DNA of 64,000 nt from the NCBI GenBank assembly GCA_964017125.1, contig OZ024903.1:79681028-79745027 (forward strand). Direction: 5' to 3'. The notes under the pieces are model-generated. The model searched no databases. It worked only from the letters and a program-made list of their open reading frames with translations, and was not told the DNA's origin. Of the stretch, positions 1 through 11,989 are shown in pieces. The stretch's first letter is position 1, and every line of letters starts with the position of its first letter. Source of the DNA: Flabesymbios commensalis. Lineage: Eukaryota; Annelida; Polychaeta; Terebellida; Flabelligeridae. The position numbers were made by a program, and so were the translations under genes.

Positions 1-29
1 TCCTTTCCCATAGATTACTTGATATGACA

Positions 30-145
30 TAGGAAGGGGCCGAGTTGGCAAACCAATGGGGGCTGAGTTGGTAAACCCTAGGGGGCCGAGTTGGTAAGGG
101 GCCGAGTTGGTAAGGAGGCCGTGTTGGAAAAAGGCCGAAGCGTCT
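30..145. repeat. GGCCGAGTTGGTAA short tandem repeat
   Basis: Four to five irregular copies of a G-rich unit reading about GGGGCCGAGTTGGTAA lie next to one another. No coding sense is seen. It may be the subterminal repeat of an element cut by the left window edge. Confidence 0.6.
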
Positions 146-162
146 GGCAGTCACTAGAATAG

Positions 163-335
163 ATCTTATCGACCCGTTGCGAGCTAATTCCGCAGCTGTC
201 TGTGGTGACCTGCTTCACAGGGCTACAGCGACAGCAGGGCTACAGCGACTCCAAGCCTCCACAGGCCTGGAGAAGCGAGCATCCACCTATTTCCCCACTC
301 CCGTACCCCCTCCCATTTTTGGTAATTTTTATATC
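163..335 (+). repeat. SINE-like unit starting TTATCGACCCG, copy 1
   Basis: The unit begins ATCTTATCGACCCG, passes through TGTGGTGACCTGCT and CTACAGCGACTCCAAGCC, and ends near TTTCCCCACTCCCGTACCCC. The same order occurs at 553-697 and in part at 27638-27760. This copy carries a small internal duplication of GGCTACAGCGAC. Short open frames here are incidental. Units are followed by GAAT/GAATA-rich tails, which suggests a retroposed element; no clear tRNA-like head was found. Confidence 0.6.
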
Positions 336-552
336 TACTTTACTCCCCCGCTTACATTTACATTGCATTAAAATAATGGGGTCCACACCCTTGGCCTTGG
401 TCCTGGATCAGTCCCTCTCCCTTTTCTTTGTTTCTTCCCTGGTTGTACCCCCAGTTAACCTGAGAGTCCGCATAGCACCAGATAAATCTGGGTACAGGAC
501 TCCCACGGCCTGGCGAGTGCTTGTTCACTGAAATCTGAATGAATAGAATAGA

Positions 553-697
553 ATCTTATCGACCCGCTGCGAGCTAATTCCGCAGCTGTCTGTGGTGACC
601 TGCTCCGCAGGGCTACAGCGACTCCAAGCCTCCATGGGCCTGGAGAAGCGAGCATCCACCTATTTCCCCACTCCCGTACCCCCTCCCACCTTCTAAA
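553..697 (+). repeat. SINE-like unit starting TTATCGACCCG, copy 2
   Basis: This is the cleanest copy of the unit. It runs from TTATCGACCCGCTGCGAGC to the CCCACCTTCTAA end and lies directly after a GAATAGAATAGAAT tract that could be the tail of the unit upstream. It shows the uninterrupted sequence with which the disrupted copy near 27 kb can be compared. Confidence 0.6.
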
Positions 698-935
698 CTT
701 TCATTATCGCCCGGCCCCAGTCCCGGCCCTGACTGGAGCCAAGTCGGGCCAGTGGAGGTACAATAAAATCAATCTTTCCACTTTAGTCATTACTACATTA
801 GTAAACACGTGTATTAATTATTCATTTCATAGATGTTTGTAACAATAGCTTTGTACCGTTCTGTGCAAAACTAAAATAGTCTTCAAGAATATTTTTTTTA
901 GAATAGAATAAAATAAATAAATCAGTCAGCTGGAC

Positions 936-1120
936 AGTATGAATGAATGAATGAATCAGTCAGCTAGACAGTAGCTGCCTACTGCAAGCCGTGGGCGCCA
1001 TACGGCCTGCTTTGGCAATGCATCGTACAACCAGCCACAGCCTACCATCAGGATCCAATTGACTTTCAGCTGTGGCGGCGCGATGCGACCCATAACTCAG
1101 CCGCTCCATGCCTATCAGTA
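936..1120 (+). repeat. GAAT tract and AAGCCGTGGGCGCC block, copy A
   Basis: A short GAATGAATGAATGAAT tract is followed by CAGTCAGCTAGACAGTAGC and then the AAGCCGTGGGCGCCATAC block, ending near CATGCCTATCAGTAGTTTAA. Close copies lie at 19636-19770 and 24988-25130. In copies A and B the block is followed by the same 190-bp-period array, so it is the left part of a larger repeated unit. Confidence 0.75.
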
Positions 1121-1329
1121 GTTTAATTATTATTTTAGATTAAAATATATAGTTTTTAATCCCCATAAAACCATTCCTCCCCCTCGAGCCTCCAAAACCT
1201 CATGTGCAAGCCTACACATTAGGAGAAACACTGCTTGCCTAACCCTGTCAATGACATTAGCAACGAAATTTGGAATGGTATTTAGTAGATCCATCCCTAC
1301 CCTCACACAGAATCTAAGACACGTGTCTG

Positions 1330-2482
1330 ACAGCAGCGTATTCATCCACACGAATTCACACTGCCCACAATCTAACCTCTGACAGCAGCGTATTCATCCA
1401 TATGAATTCACACTGCCCACAATCTAACCTCTGACAGCAGCGTATCCATCTGTATGAATTCACACTGCCCACATCTTCCTCCTGTCCCATCATCCGGACA
1501 TCCCATGCAACCTAACGTCCCAACCCCCAATCTCATGCACACATGTCCTCTTATAGGCCTATATGTGCATGAGGACCCACTAGCATTCATCCCTACCTCA
1601 CAAGAAATCTAAGACTTTTGACAGCAGCGTATTCATCCAAATGAATTAACACTGCCCACATCTTCCTCCTGTCCCATCATCCAGACATCCCATGCAACCT
1701 AACGTTCCAACCCCCAGTCTCATGCACACACTCTTATATATGTGCATGAGAAACCCACTAGTATTCATCCCTACCTCACAAGGAATCTAAGATTTCTGAC
1801 AGCAGCGTATTCATCCATGACTTCACACTGCCCACACTCTAGCCTCTGACAGCAGCATATTCATCCATAATATTTCACATTGCCAACAATATCAAACCTA
1901 TGACAGCAGCGTATTCATTCATATGAATTCACACTGCCCACAATTTAACCTCTGACAGCAGCGTATTCATTCATATGATTTAACATTGCCAACAATCAAA
2001 CCTCTGACAGCAGCGTATTCATCTATATGAATTCACACTGCCCACATCTTCCTCCTGTCCCATCATCCGGACATCCCATGCAACCTAACGTCTCAACCCC
2101 CAATCTCATGCACATACTCTTATATACATGCATGAGGAACCCACTAGTATTCATCCCTGCCTCACAAGGAATCTAAGACTTCTGACAGCAGCGTATTCAT
2201 CCATATGAATTCACACTGCCCACATCTTCCTTCTGTCCCATCATCCGGACATCCCATGCAACCTAACGTCCCAACCCCTAGTCTCATGCACACACTCTTA
2301 TATATGTGCATGCGAAACCCACTAGTATTCATCCCTACCTCACCAGGAATCTAAGCCTTCTGACAGCATCTGCCTCCTGTCCCATCATCCGGACATCCCA
2401 TGCAACCTAATGGCCCAACCCCCAGACTCATGCACACACTCTTATATATGTGCATGAGGAACTCATTAATATTCATCCCTAT
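1330..2482 (+). repeat. Tandem array with CTGACAGCAGCGTATTCAT units, copy A
   Basis: A short unit (CTGACAGCAGCGTATTCATC plus a stretch ending in ACACTGCCCACA) recurs every 45 to 50 bases. It is embedded in a longer unit of about 190 bases that also holds CATCCGGACATCCCATGCAA and TCATGCACACACTCTTATAT. The same array, in the same order and ending in the same CCTTCC tract, is present at 25330-26482. No reading frame persists through it. Confidence 0.85.
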
Positions 2483-4262
2483 CCTTCCTGTAGCCTCCCT
2501 TCCTGTAGCCTTTCTTCATGTAGCCTTTCTTCATGTAGCCTTCCGTCCTGTAGCCTCCATTCCTTCCTGTAGCCTCCCTCCTTTCCTATATAGCCTTCTT
2601 CCCAATAGCCTTCCTTCCTGTAGCCTTCCTTCCTTCCTATAACCTTCCTTCTTTCTTGTAGCCTTCCTTTCTGTAGCCTTCCTTCCTTCCTATATCCTTC
2701 CTGTAGCCGTCCTTCACGTAGCTTTCTTTCCTTCTTGTAGCCTTCCTTCCTTCCTGTATAGCCTTCCTACCTGTAGCATACCTTCCTTCCTATAGCCTTC
2801 TTTCCTATAGCCTTCCTTCCTTCTCGCATCCTCCCTTCCTCCCTATACCCTTCCTCCCCGTAGCCTTATCTCCTTCCTATAGCCTTCCATCCTGTAGCCT
2901 TCCAACCTTCCTGTAGCCTTCTTTCCTTCCTATAGCCTTTCTTCCTGTAACCTTCCTTCCTTCCTACAGCATCCCTTCTTGTAGCCTTCCTTCCTGTAGC
3001 CTCCCTTTCTACCAATAGCCTTCCTTCCAGTAGCCTCCCTTCCTTCATATAGCCTTTCTTTCTGTAGCCTTCCTTCCTTCATGTAGCTTTCCTCCCTGTA
3101 ACCTTCCTTCCTATAGCCTTCCTTCGTGTAGCCTTACTTCCTTCCTATAGCCTTCATTCCTCCTTCCTTCCTATATACGTCTTTCTTTCTTGTAGCCTAG
3201 CCTTCCTTCCTTCCTTCCTGTAGCCTAGCCTTCCTACATTCCTGTAGCCTAGCCTTTTTTCCTTCCTTCTTGTGGACTAGCCTCCCATTTTTCCTGTAGC
3301 CTAGCCTTCCTTCCTTCCTATAGCCTTCCTTCCTTCCTGTAGCCTAGACTTCCTTCCTCACTGTAGCCTAGCCTTACTTCCTTCCTGCAGCTCAGCCATC
3401 TTTTCATCCTTCCTATAGCCTTCCTTCGTGTAGCCTTCCTTCCTATAGCCTTCCTTCCTGTAGCCTTACTTCCTTCCTTCCTATATCCTTCTTTCCTTTA
3501 TGTAGCCTAGCCTTCCTTCCTTCCTGCAGCCTAGCCTTCCTTCCGTCCTCTAGCCTAGCCTTCCTTCCTTCTTTCCTGTAACCTAGCCTACATTCTTTCC
3601 TGTAGCCTAGCCTTCCTCCCTGTAGCCTAGCTTTTCTTCTTTCCCATAGCCTAGCCTTCAGTCCTGTAGCCTTCTTTCCTTCCTGTGGCCTACCCTTCGT
3701 TCAGGTGTATCCTAGCCTCCCTTCCTTCCCGTAGCCTTCCTTCCTTCCTGTGGCCTAGCCTTCCTTATTTCCTTCCTTCCTGTAGCTTTCCTTCCTTCCT
3801 ATAGCCTGCCTTACTTCCTGTAGCCTAGCCTTTCTTCCTCCTTTACTGTGACCTGGCCTTTCTCCCTTCTTGTACCCTAGCCGTCCTTCTTTCGCGAAGC
3901 CTAGCCTGCCTTCCTTCTTCCCTGTAGCCTAGCCTTCCTTCCTGTAGTCCTTCCTGTAGTCTAGCCTTCCTTCCTGTAGCTTAGCCTCCCTTCCTGTAGC
4001 CTAGCATTCCTTCATGTAGCCTAGCCTTCCTACCTTCCTGTAGCCTTCATTCCTTCCTGTAGCCTAGCCTTCCTATAGCCTAACCTAGCCTACATTCTTT
4101 CCTTCATGTAGCCCAGCCTTCATTCCTTCCTTCATGTAGCCTAGCCTTCCTTCCTGTAGCCTAGCCTTCCTTCCTTCCATCAGCAGTCATATAGCCTGTA
4201 GGAGTGAAGCCTTTCTTCCTTCCTTCCTGTAGCCTTCCTTCTTTCTTGTACAGTAGCCTTCC
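2483..4262 (+). repeat. CCTTCCTTCCTGTAG polypyrimidine minisatellite, copy A
   Basis: About 1.8 kb of almost pure C/T on the + strand is built from variants of TAGCCTTCCTTCCTG and, in the right half, TAGCCTAGCCTTCC. Frames on both strands (for example 2400-2642 + and 2866-3048 -) only read the repeat. The strand asymmetry could allow triplex (H-DNA) formation; that is inference. Confidence 0.95.
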
Positions 4263-6500
4263 TTTGTGAGGTGGACATTCATAGCCTACATACATACATT
4301 ATAAGACATGTGATGTGGACATATAATAATACATGCAAGATTAAACAATATGATCATGATAGCTTTGCCTTTGAATTGATAGACTAGCACTGTAGGCCTA
4401 GGCCTACCTGGAAATAGTCTCTATTTACCCCTCTGTCATTCAGTTATCACATTTTATCGCCCATACTAAATGATAGAAACCTTTATTATCGCCCAGGGGG
4501 GTACAAAAGGAAAAAAAGTTTGTCTTTAGTTGTAGCCACTTTTAATTTAACTTTGCAGTTTAACTTCTGTTAAACTTTAATTTAACCTGCAAACATAGCC
4601 TAGGCTAGCCTACCATCCGTTATGAACTTGTATGTATTCTAATACAAAATCAACGTACACTATAGGTCGTACGCCCAATGTCGCGAACCACGTTTTTCAC
4701 CATTTAAAAAATATTTACTGGCTGAAATGATTATATTTTACTTCTTTTCAACTCACTAGCATGTCCTATTATCAATATTGTCTAGACTAGTCTAATATGA
4801 ATGATAGCTCTAATAATTAGCCTAGTTTAGACTAATGCAAATCCTTGCCCTAGAGGCTGGAGGGCCTGATATTATCGCCCACATACTTCCAGCCGTAATT
4901 GTTATAGATCTAGACTATAGTCGGATTCACATTAAAAATCCATTTTAGGGGGATCATATGGTGTTACTGATTTACTCTTTACGCGGAAACTCCTCACAAT
5001 ATCGAAATAAAACTTCGGGTTGATATAAAACATATGTTTTACCATAACAATAACTTATTTTCATCCGATTACCTCGAATAATGCCACAGATTGGGCGGAT
5101 TCAAATATTACTTGATATAGTTAAGGTCCGCCACTCAACCAAATGAACACAGATGCAGTTCTGGGCGCGTGTACCCTGTGTACACTTAGACAAGTCTATT
5201 ACACCAGATGGGTTGATCAGACTGTGCTAATTGTTTCTTGAACAGGTGCTTTGTATATCAATCAGCAGTGGTGATTCACCTAGCCTATTGTGTATAGGGT
5301 CTAACAGCTACCCCCATTATTTTGGCACCAGCGTTGCAGGTAGGGCTAGATGGGGCTCCCGAAGAGTGGGTGACATCGCTACTATTTTATTTTATGTGCT
5401 ATTTTATTGCGCAATTTCTTTTCAATTAGACTACCAGTTCGAACAAGGGAAGGTTGTTATAAAATAATTATATAGTAACGTTACATAACAGTTAAACTCA
5501 TAAATAACAATAACATAGAAGGTAAACCAATTAAGTGAATAAAATGAAACTATTTTCCACAAAAATATAGGACACCGGTGATGAAGAATTTCGATCGGGT
5601 CTACATGATAAATATATATAGCAAAATAAGCCTAAATCAATTGAATTGAAATCATAGTTAATTAGACTATCACCAAAAAGGATATCTATAAATAAATAAA
5701 TGAATCTCACATAGGGACCTACATAAGTTGAAATTAATATTTTTTATAGAAATATAAAAAACAAGCCTATTGACTGAAGACGCATATAAGCCCTATCGCT
5801 AGAATCTGGCAAAATGTGACTGACATCATATAATGATTGTTGTTGACAATAAAAGAGATTGATAAATAACGTCTTTGATTGTTGACGACCAAGTAAAAAT
5901 GGAGATAACTGAGCATTATAATTGCACCTCACATGGTTCATACCCTAGGCCTATAGCTCTTTACTGCTCTTAAAACAGTGCCACAATTCGGAGAGGCAAC
6001 TTATAAAGAAACACATTTCTCAGTCAGAGAAATAAAATACAAAAGAGCATCGAGAAGCCGCAATTATGAAAAGCGATTACAGAGAAAAGAAATACGAGAG
6101 AGCCTGGCCCTAAACCACTAAAAATAAAATGTGAAACATATACATCGTAATGAATTAGGCGTAGTGCAATCATAAAAAAAGGTACCAGTCCACCTAGGCA
6201 AGGCTGTTCGAAACTTGCCTGTTCTATTAAAAGTTGGTTAATTGAGTTTTAATAGCTAACATATCATTTCAACAATAACAGATTAAAACTGAATGAATCT
6301 TGATTTTCCTTGGAAGGTTTGAATTTGGCTAAAACTGGGTGGTGAGCTAGTCTCTAACTATAGATTAATTGGTAGGTGGTTCGTTACGATTGTCTGAGCA
6401 CATTTTGTAGGCCCACCCCGTGAGGAGCATGGTCATCGTTTTAAGGAGTTAGAAGTAAAAAAATATTTTGAATCAATGATTCGAAACGAGCTTCAATATA
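4263..6500. other. AT-rich stretch without recognisable gene
   Basis: No persistent coding frame, tRNA or clear element is seen except the single MITE end at 4660-4768. The word TTATCGCCCA occurs near 4451, 4482 and 4870 and may mark worn terminal repeats. The frames at 5231-5467 (+) and 5744-5941 (-) have no domain I recognise. Confidence 0.5.
4660..4768 (+). repeat. Solo end of the CTATAGGTCGTACGCCC MITE family
   Basis: It reads CTATAGGTCGTACGCCCAAT, then CGCGAACCACG, and ends in AACTCACTAGCATGTCC. It matches both arms of the complete inverted-repeat element at 37731-38150. The partner arm is absent here, so this copy is a truncated end. Confidence 0.7.
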
Positions 6501-6502
6501 CC

Positions 6503-6990
6503 AGGGGCGGATAAAGGATTTGAAAAGGAGGGGGTTATCGCCCCTCCCCACCCCAAATTTTTTCTGTCTATTTAGGCCTAAGACAATTTGTGGGACTTTT
6601 CAGAGGATTTGCCTTCAACCACGCCTGAATAACACAATTATGTGGTGCAAATGCGACCCCGGTATGGTAACTTAAGTGCCTTTCGTGAGGTAATCGCAGC
6701 GTGTTTACAAAAGGACTGGTGTACCCACACAGACGTCGAGGTATTCCGGTCATCATTTCTTTTGTTGTGGAAGACTCTTGTTGACACGTTTGAGTTGCGA
6801 TTGTTAATTGAAGTTCATGACGAATGGCCTGGAGCAGGCGCGGAATCAGAGGGGGGGGGGGGGCGCAGGCCCAACTCTTTTTGGGCCAAATACTTTGAAA
6901 AGTCCCCTAAATTGGGTAAAAAAATCTTGGGGGCGAGCCCCCGAACCCACTGCGCCCCTCCTTTTTCAAATCCTGGATCCGCCCCTATGG
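6503..6990. mobile_element. Worn hAT-like MITE, GGGGCGGAT termini
   Basis: The left end reads CAGGGGCGGATAAAGGATTT. The right end, on the opposite strand, reads AGGGGCGGATCCAGGATTTG, and both continue with GAAAA and a GGAGGGG run. A second end-like stretch (GGCGCGGAATCAGAGGGG) at 6836 suggests either a smaller element of about 150 bp (6836-6987) or one inserted in another. No target duplication was identified. The open frames here are incidental. Confidence 0.55.
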
Positions 6991-7444
6991 AGATCTGGAT
7001 CTGGATGATAGTTCCCAAGTGTCCATGTGGACCAAGACGGAAACGGGGGAGAGGCGGCACGCTGTGGCGTCGCAGTTAGGCGGCTGTTGAAGGCATTGAC
7101 AGAGCCAGCATGAATGATACTGACTGGGAGAGTATTCCACTTAGAGATAGTTCTGAACACAAATGAGTTCTTCAGCGTGTCCGTGTTGGCTCTCACTTAC
7201 ATATATCATTGAGATACTATGTCCATGCATATATGTAGGCATATTTTACTAATCTTTCAAGTAATTAGATGTAACACTATTTACTACGCAATTACTAAAG
7301 ACTAATAGTCTTAAGTCAGGTGAATCGACATAAAAATAAAATGAATCGGGCTTTAGGCCACTTTTGTGCACATATAGGCTAAACTGGGCCAGGAAAACCT
7401 TCTGAGGATGGTGAGATGATTGAGATGACACTGTCCTCCAGACA

Positions 7445-7512
7445 CAGGATTCGAAATTCGAGCCCTGGCGGTCTGAGGCCGAGCACGCTACCTCTCGGTC
7501 ACGGAGGCTCCC
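7445..7512 (-). repeat. tRNA-like SINE fragment
   Basis: On the minus strand the stretch reads GACCGAGAGGTAGCGTGC (box A-like) and then GGGCTCGAATTTCGAATCC (box B-like). A cloverleaf does not close well, so a functional tRNA gene is unlikely. A second tRNA-like unit follows about 50 bases away on the same strand. Confidence 0.45.
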
Positions 7513-7564
7513 AACAATACTAACTTTCACACGAGGATGGGGCAGAAACAATTTTTGTTTCTTT

Positions 7565-7629
7565 CAAACCGCCGAGACCGGGAACCGAACCCCGGACTCT
7601 GGCGCGAAAGGCAGCGGTGCTAACCACTA
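7565..7629 (-). repeat. tRNA-derived SINE fragment
   Basis: On the minus strand it reads TTAGTGGTTAGCACCGCTGC, followed by GGGGTTCGGTTCCC. These match the internal promoter boxes A and B of tRNA-type pol III genes at roughly normal spacing. No acceptor stem pairing was found, so it is taken as a SINE head and not as a tRNA. Confidence 0.55.
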
Positions 7630-8024
7630 ATAATAATAGACACTAATAATTGACATAAAATTTACTTGATCGACATGATCAAGATGACAAAATCCGAATG
7701 ACTGCTGACTGGGTGGAACTGTATACCCAAACAATCCACCAGCATAAGCATGTAAGCCTACTGCCATACGCATTTGGCCATAAAAAATAGTTATTATGCC
7801 CGGCCGTAGGCCAGGAGCGTTTTTAAAAAGTGTTAAGAAGAAATAATATTAACGATTATATTTGTGATTACAGCCTCAAGGGTTTTGGTTGGAATTATGT
7901 TGGCACAGCCTCACAGTCGGTGGCCCATCATTACATCAGCATTGTGCTAATTTATAGTGTTATCTAGAAGTGGTACGCGGGGAGTAAAGCGTCACCTATA
8001 AAGCGTCACCCGCAAAACAATACT

Positions 8025-8127
8025 GGACAACACGGGACAAGAACCCAATGCTGTTCCTATGTTGGGCCAGCGTCAAAGACTGTGGGTCAACATTGAACAC
8101 CATTGGGTGAATGCCACGTGTTTGCTG
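8025..8127. mobile_element. Palindromic CAGCAAACACGGGACATT MITE
   Basis: The arms are ACACGGGACA...CCCAATG and CATTGGGTGAATG...CACGTGTTTGCTG around a centre GGCCAGCGTCAAAGACTG. The whole unit is an imperfect hairpin of about 100 bases belonging to the 13-copy family of this window. Confidence 0.7.
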
Positions 8128-8379
8128 TAGTATAGTAAATCATTGCTTTACGTTACTTTTCGGCACAAATGATCTTTTAAGTGACATTGTAATACGATAA
8201 AAACGTTGTAGTCAATTGGTGAGATGAATGATGTACAGATGATGATGTTAAGGTGGGGTGATAGGGCATGGTGGGTTATTGAGAGCGTTTTCCTTCGCTC
8301 GCCCAATAAGGAGTTCTGGGTATGTCTAGGGGATGTACCCCCAGACATGCCCAGACCGCCGGAGACTTTTTGCCGATGT

Positions 8380-8507
8380 GCTGGCCCAAGTATACAGCAG
8401 ACCCAGTGTTGGACTAGTGTTGGGCCAGCGTCGTAGAAAATTGACCAGCATTGAACCAGCAATGGTCTGCGACGCTGACCCAACATTGCATCAGAATTGG
8501 TTGGGTA
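8380..8507. mobile_element. Degenerate copy of the palindromic CAGCAAACAC MITE
   Basis: The centre GTTGGGCCAGCGTCGTAGA and the arms ACCAGCATTGAACCAGC are recognisable, but both tips are worn. Confidence 0.5.
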
Positions 8508-9057
8508 GGCTTACATGGTGTGTACGGGGTACATGGTAGAGACGCGCACACTGACTTATCAGTGTCACAATGTCACAGTACTTTCGGGAGTGAAAGAGAC
8601 AAACGGCGATTCACTGGCAAGTATTGATTGGATATTGGCCAGCGCCGGCGATGGTGGTGGAAGGAATACACAATGCATATATAGTTTAACTTGCCTCCTT
8701 GGTTCTTCCCTTAATCATATCATGAACATTTAGGATACTGGCCCATGAGGAAGACCAATACAGTTATGTTTACAACATATTCGGTCGATTTTTTGCCTAA
8801 TAATAGCACTCAAACAGACTAAAGCCCGGCCTCGGAGTTTAGGAACTCCTTTTCTAGTATTAAATTATACTTATCTAATTCACGACATTCTCGCACATTT
8901 TATTTCATTTTTTCTATAAATAACACCAAAGACTGTCATAATATAATCCGTGTCACATGCTTCATAATATTGTTTTAAGACTCACCTCAACATAAAATGG
9001 TAACTTTTAAAGCTACAGCACATTGTACTAGTATACTCGTTTGACATAAAATGTATA

Positions 9058-9260
9058 CAGTGGGGACCCGGTATCGGACCGCCTCACAAAGCGGACCATC
9101 CCGGAATACGGACAACCTCTAGCCAATCCCAATTTTGTTCCCATTCACATAATGTATTAGCAGATTCAGAAAGCGGAGCAACCCACGATTCGGGACACGG
9201 ACCACCCTTTTTCAATCCCAAATCATAAAAGAACTCAAAAAACGGACCACCCCAAGAGCA
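9058..9260 (+). mobile_element. Possible pogo/Tc1-type element end
   Basis: TA is followed by CAGTGGGGACCCGGTATCGG and several CGGACCA(C/T)CC repeats, as in pogo/Tigger-like termini. No matching right end was found, so it is probably a fragment. Confidence 0.35.
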
Positions 9261-9324
9261 AAAAAAAAAATCATTTACACTTTTGCAGTCTATTGGGAGA
9301 GACATATGCATCAACTAAGAGACC

Positions 9325-9685
9325 AGCTGCGGCTGGATTCACTAATGGGACCAGCTGTAGCTACATCCATTGATGGGACAAGCTTTGAGTACATCTACTA
9401 ATAGGACAAGCTGTGACTGGATCTACTAATAAAGGCACCAGGGGCCCATCCCACGAACCATCTTAAAGTTAAGATCATCTTAACTTTCTCTTATCTTAAC
9501 TTTTCTAATGCAAATAAGAGAAAGTTGAGATGATCTTAATTTTAAGATTTTTTGTGGGATGGACCCCAGCTCTGGTTGAATCCACCAAGTGGACCAGTTG
9601 GCTGGATCCACTAAGAGGACCAGTGCAGCTGCTGGCTAGATCCACAAACGTGGCCAGCGCTGGCTGGATCCACTAAGCTCAGACT
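9325..9685 (+). repeat. GGACCAGCTGTGGCTGGATC tandem repeat, split by a MITE
   Basis: About eight degenerate units of 27 to 36 bases (GGACCAGCTGTGGCTGGATC-CACTAA type) lie in two groups, 9325-9430 and 9568-9685. The palindromic MITE at 9441-9567 sits between the groups and so inserted after the array formed. Confidence 0.75.
9441..9567. mobile_element. Foldback MITE, GGGGCCCATCCCAC termini
   Basis: The 127-base element is an almost complete inverted repeat. GGGGCCCATCCCACGAA at the left pairs with TTGTGGGATGGACCCC at the right, and AAGTTAAGATCATCTTAACT pairs with its partner further in, around a small loop at TCTAATGCAAATA. It has no coding capacity. Confidence 0.85.
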
Positions 9686-9937
9686 GTATGACGTAAAGGA
9701 TTAGCGCTGATAAGATAACTCATACAATGTTATGTCAACATCTAAACATTGTCATCACTGCAAATCGCAATCACTTATATCATGCCCCTTCCTTGAATCG
9801 CGCCTCTACGGTTGGTTGCGTTCTCAACGGTGTAGTGTTTTAGCTCCTACAACCGTCTTTCTTTGTTATTACAGATCAAAAAAATTTATAGAGCGCGAGT
9901 TTACGATTAAGCTTAGTGTGAAAATGTATGTTAGTGT

Positions 9938-10930
9938 AGTGGTTAAGCTCCCATAATGAAACAATTGTGCATTTTATGATTAAAGCATGAAACTTCCACT
10001 ATTATTAGTACATATCCTGGGGTTTATTTTAAGATGTGGAGGTAAGTTAGATTTGACCCCTGGTGACCTCTGGGGGTCATTGACCTGGAAAGGTCAAAAT
10101 ATCCAATTGCGAAGCCAAAAAGTGGTGAAAATTGTGTATTACACTATCTATAAGATGTTTTTTGTATTCTAGAAATGTGCCAAATACTCTTAAGAGACTG
10201 ATGTTCATCATAAACATAACACCAAGGTCATGTCAAGGTCACTTTAGGGTCATTTGAAGGTCAAAATGGCAACAAATAGCAAAAATATCCATTTTTAATC
10301 AATTGAAACAATACTAGTGGTGCAGTCATCTATTTCAAAGGATTGGTTTTGACACATTATTGGTCAGATATCTTTTCCATGTACATTTTAGGAGATTGAG
10401 GGCAGTATCTAACTTGGGAGGGGAAATACACCCTTAGTATTCCCCTCACTACACCCCTTCCCCAATGTTTAATTGGACGAGCAAAATTACAGTGTGCAGC
10501 AGCTGTTAAATATCAGTTTGGCTTCCCATAGATAACTATTTATACATAAATGAGCTATGAAGTCTGACATGGGTTGGGATTATGCTTTACTGGGGTACCG
10601 TCGAAAAAAACCCGTTAAGGTCATATCAAGGTCATTTCAAGGCCAAACTGTCAAAAATCATTAAAAAAATGTCTTTTTACTTTCATACCGGATACCAGAA
10701 TTAATTCCTAGGCTGCATCATTATTTTCAGAAAGTTAGGCAAAATACATAGTGTAGTGTTTAAGCTCCCATAATAAAACAATTGTGCATTTCATGATTAA
10801 AGCAGGACACTTTTAACATTATAAAAAACATATCCTGATATTTATTTTAAATTGTGAGGTAAGCTAGATTTGACCCCTAGTGACCTCTAGGTGTCATTGA
10901 CATCGATATGAAAAGACACACCCTTGAAAT
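9938..10930 (+). repeat. Dispersed repeat Q, about 1.2 tandem units of 815 bases
   Basis: The motif TAAGCTCCCATAAT...ACAATTGTGCATTT, with TTTGACCCCTGGTGACCTC about 110 bases later, occurs at 9945 and again at 10760. The unit is rich in AAGGTCA-type half sites from its own sequence. A reverse-complement copy lies at 15215-15910, on the other side of the satellite. Frames within it are short. Confidence 0.8.
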
Positions 10931-11989
10931 GATATTAACTTGACCTTGTAAGCCCAATCTCAGGAAGCCGAAGGGCGGCATCTTTGTATGTCAACTGTAG
11001 CCGTCTTGTACATCGATTGGTTTATACAAGAGTGAGAGGCAACGTTAAGCAGAATTTTAAAATATACAGCGATATGATGTTATTCCCAGTGTTATAGTCC
11101 AATACTAGTATGTTGTATTGGTATCGTGACTAGGGCTATACCACACATTTAAACCAATATGTATCTATTTCGCGAATTTGTTACCAACGCTTACAAATAC
11201 TCGGTGAGTGTTGCGAATTTTGAGCGAATTTCAAATATTTTCATTTATAACATTCGCTAGCATATTCGCCTATGTGTGACAGGGGGGGGGGGGGGGTATA
11301 TTTTTCACACCCGAGCAATATATTTGTTTCAGTTTGTGTGTGGAGATATATTTACTTCACTTCCTTGTATATTTTTCTGCTTACAAATTTGGATCCCAAA
11401 CTAAGCCTAGCCTTCATCTGGAGGCAAACCCTCCAAGCAAAGCGAGGCTTCACAATCTTAAAGGTCATTTATTGATGCCAGATAAATGAGGCTAGATTTT
11501 TTTAGGATTATTAAATGATGGTGCTCATAAGCTGAAATAATTATTTATTTCAAATTTAAACATTTATTTACAGCATCAGACAATTATTTATTTCACGAAA
11601 ATTTAGTTTGGAAATATATATTTAAAATATACTCCCCCCCCCTCCCTTGTAATTGAAGGTGTCTCCCTTATGTAGGATGCAAGTGAACAAGTATATTATT
11701 ACTGTTGATTGTCTTATATGCGTAATGATGTGCCATGAAGTAATTATCACGGCGTGTAATGCTCTGAGAGAGGAATTTTCAATAAGAAGAATTAGTAAAA
11801 GCATAATAATTTCAGTGATTTCTTGGCAGCTATTTCTTTCATTTTTATTATTTTCAAGGATGAGAGTTCTACATAAGCCCAGATATCAATACAGGCGTGG
11901 GTAATTCAAAGGAAAAGAACTATATCAGCTAAAACAAAATATTTTTATGACAATAAGATTTTTTTTATGACAATGAGATTTTTTTTCAA
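10931..11989. other. No gene recognised; left flank of satellite
   Basis: This AT-rich DNA holds a G run at 11282-11296 and a C run near 11633. The last part (about 11850-11945, with TATATCAGCTAAAACA) recurs in altered form at 13260-13330 inside the satellite, which suggests that the flank was copied together with the array. Confidence 0.5.

Noticed and set aside
2400-3048. Small frames over the CCTTCC array
   Set aside because: Pure repeat translation, open on both strands because the tract has few stop words.
6642-7079. 145-codon frame
   Set aside because: It runs through a hAT-like MITE and a G run; composition is low-complexity.
7445-7629. Possible tRNA genes on the minus strand
   Set aside because: Box A and B words are present but acceptor and anticodon stems do not pair; SINE heads fit better.
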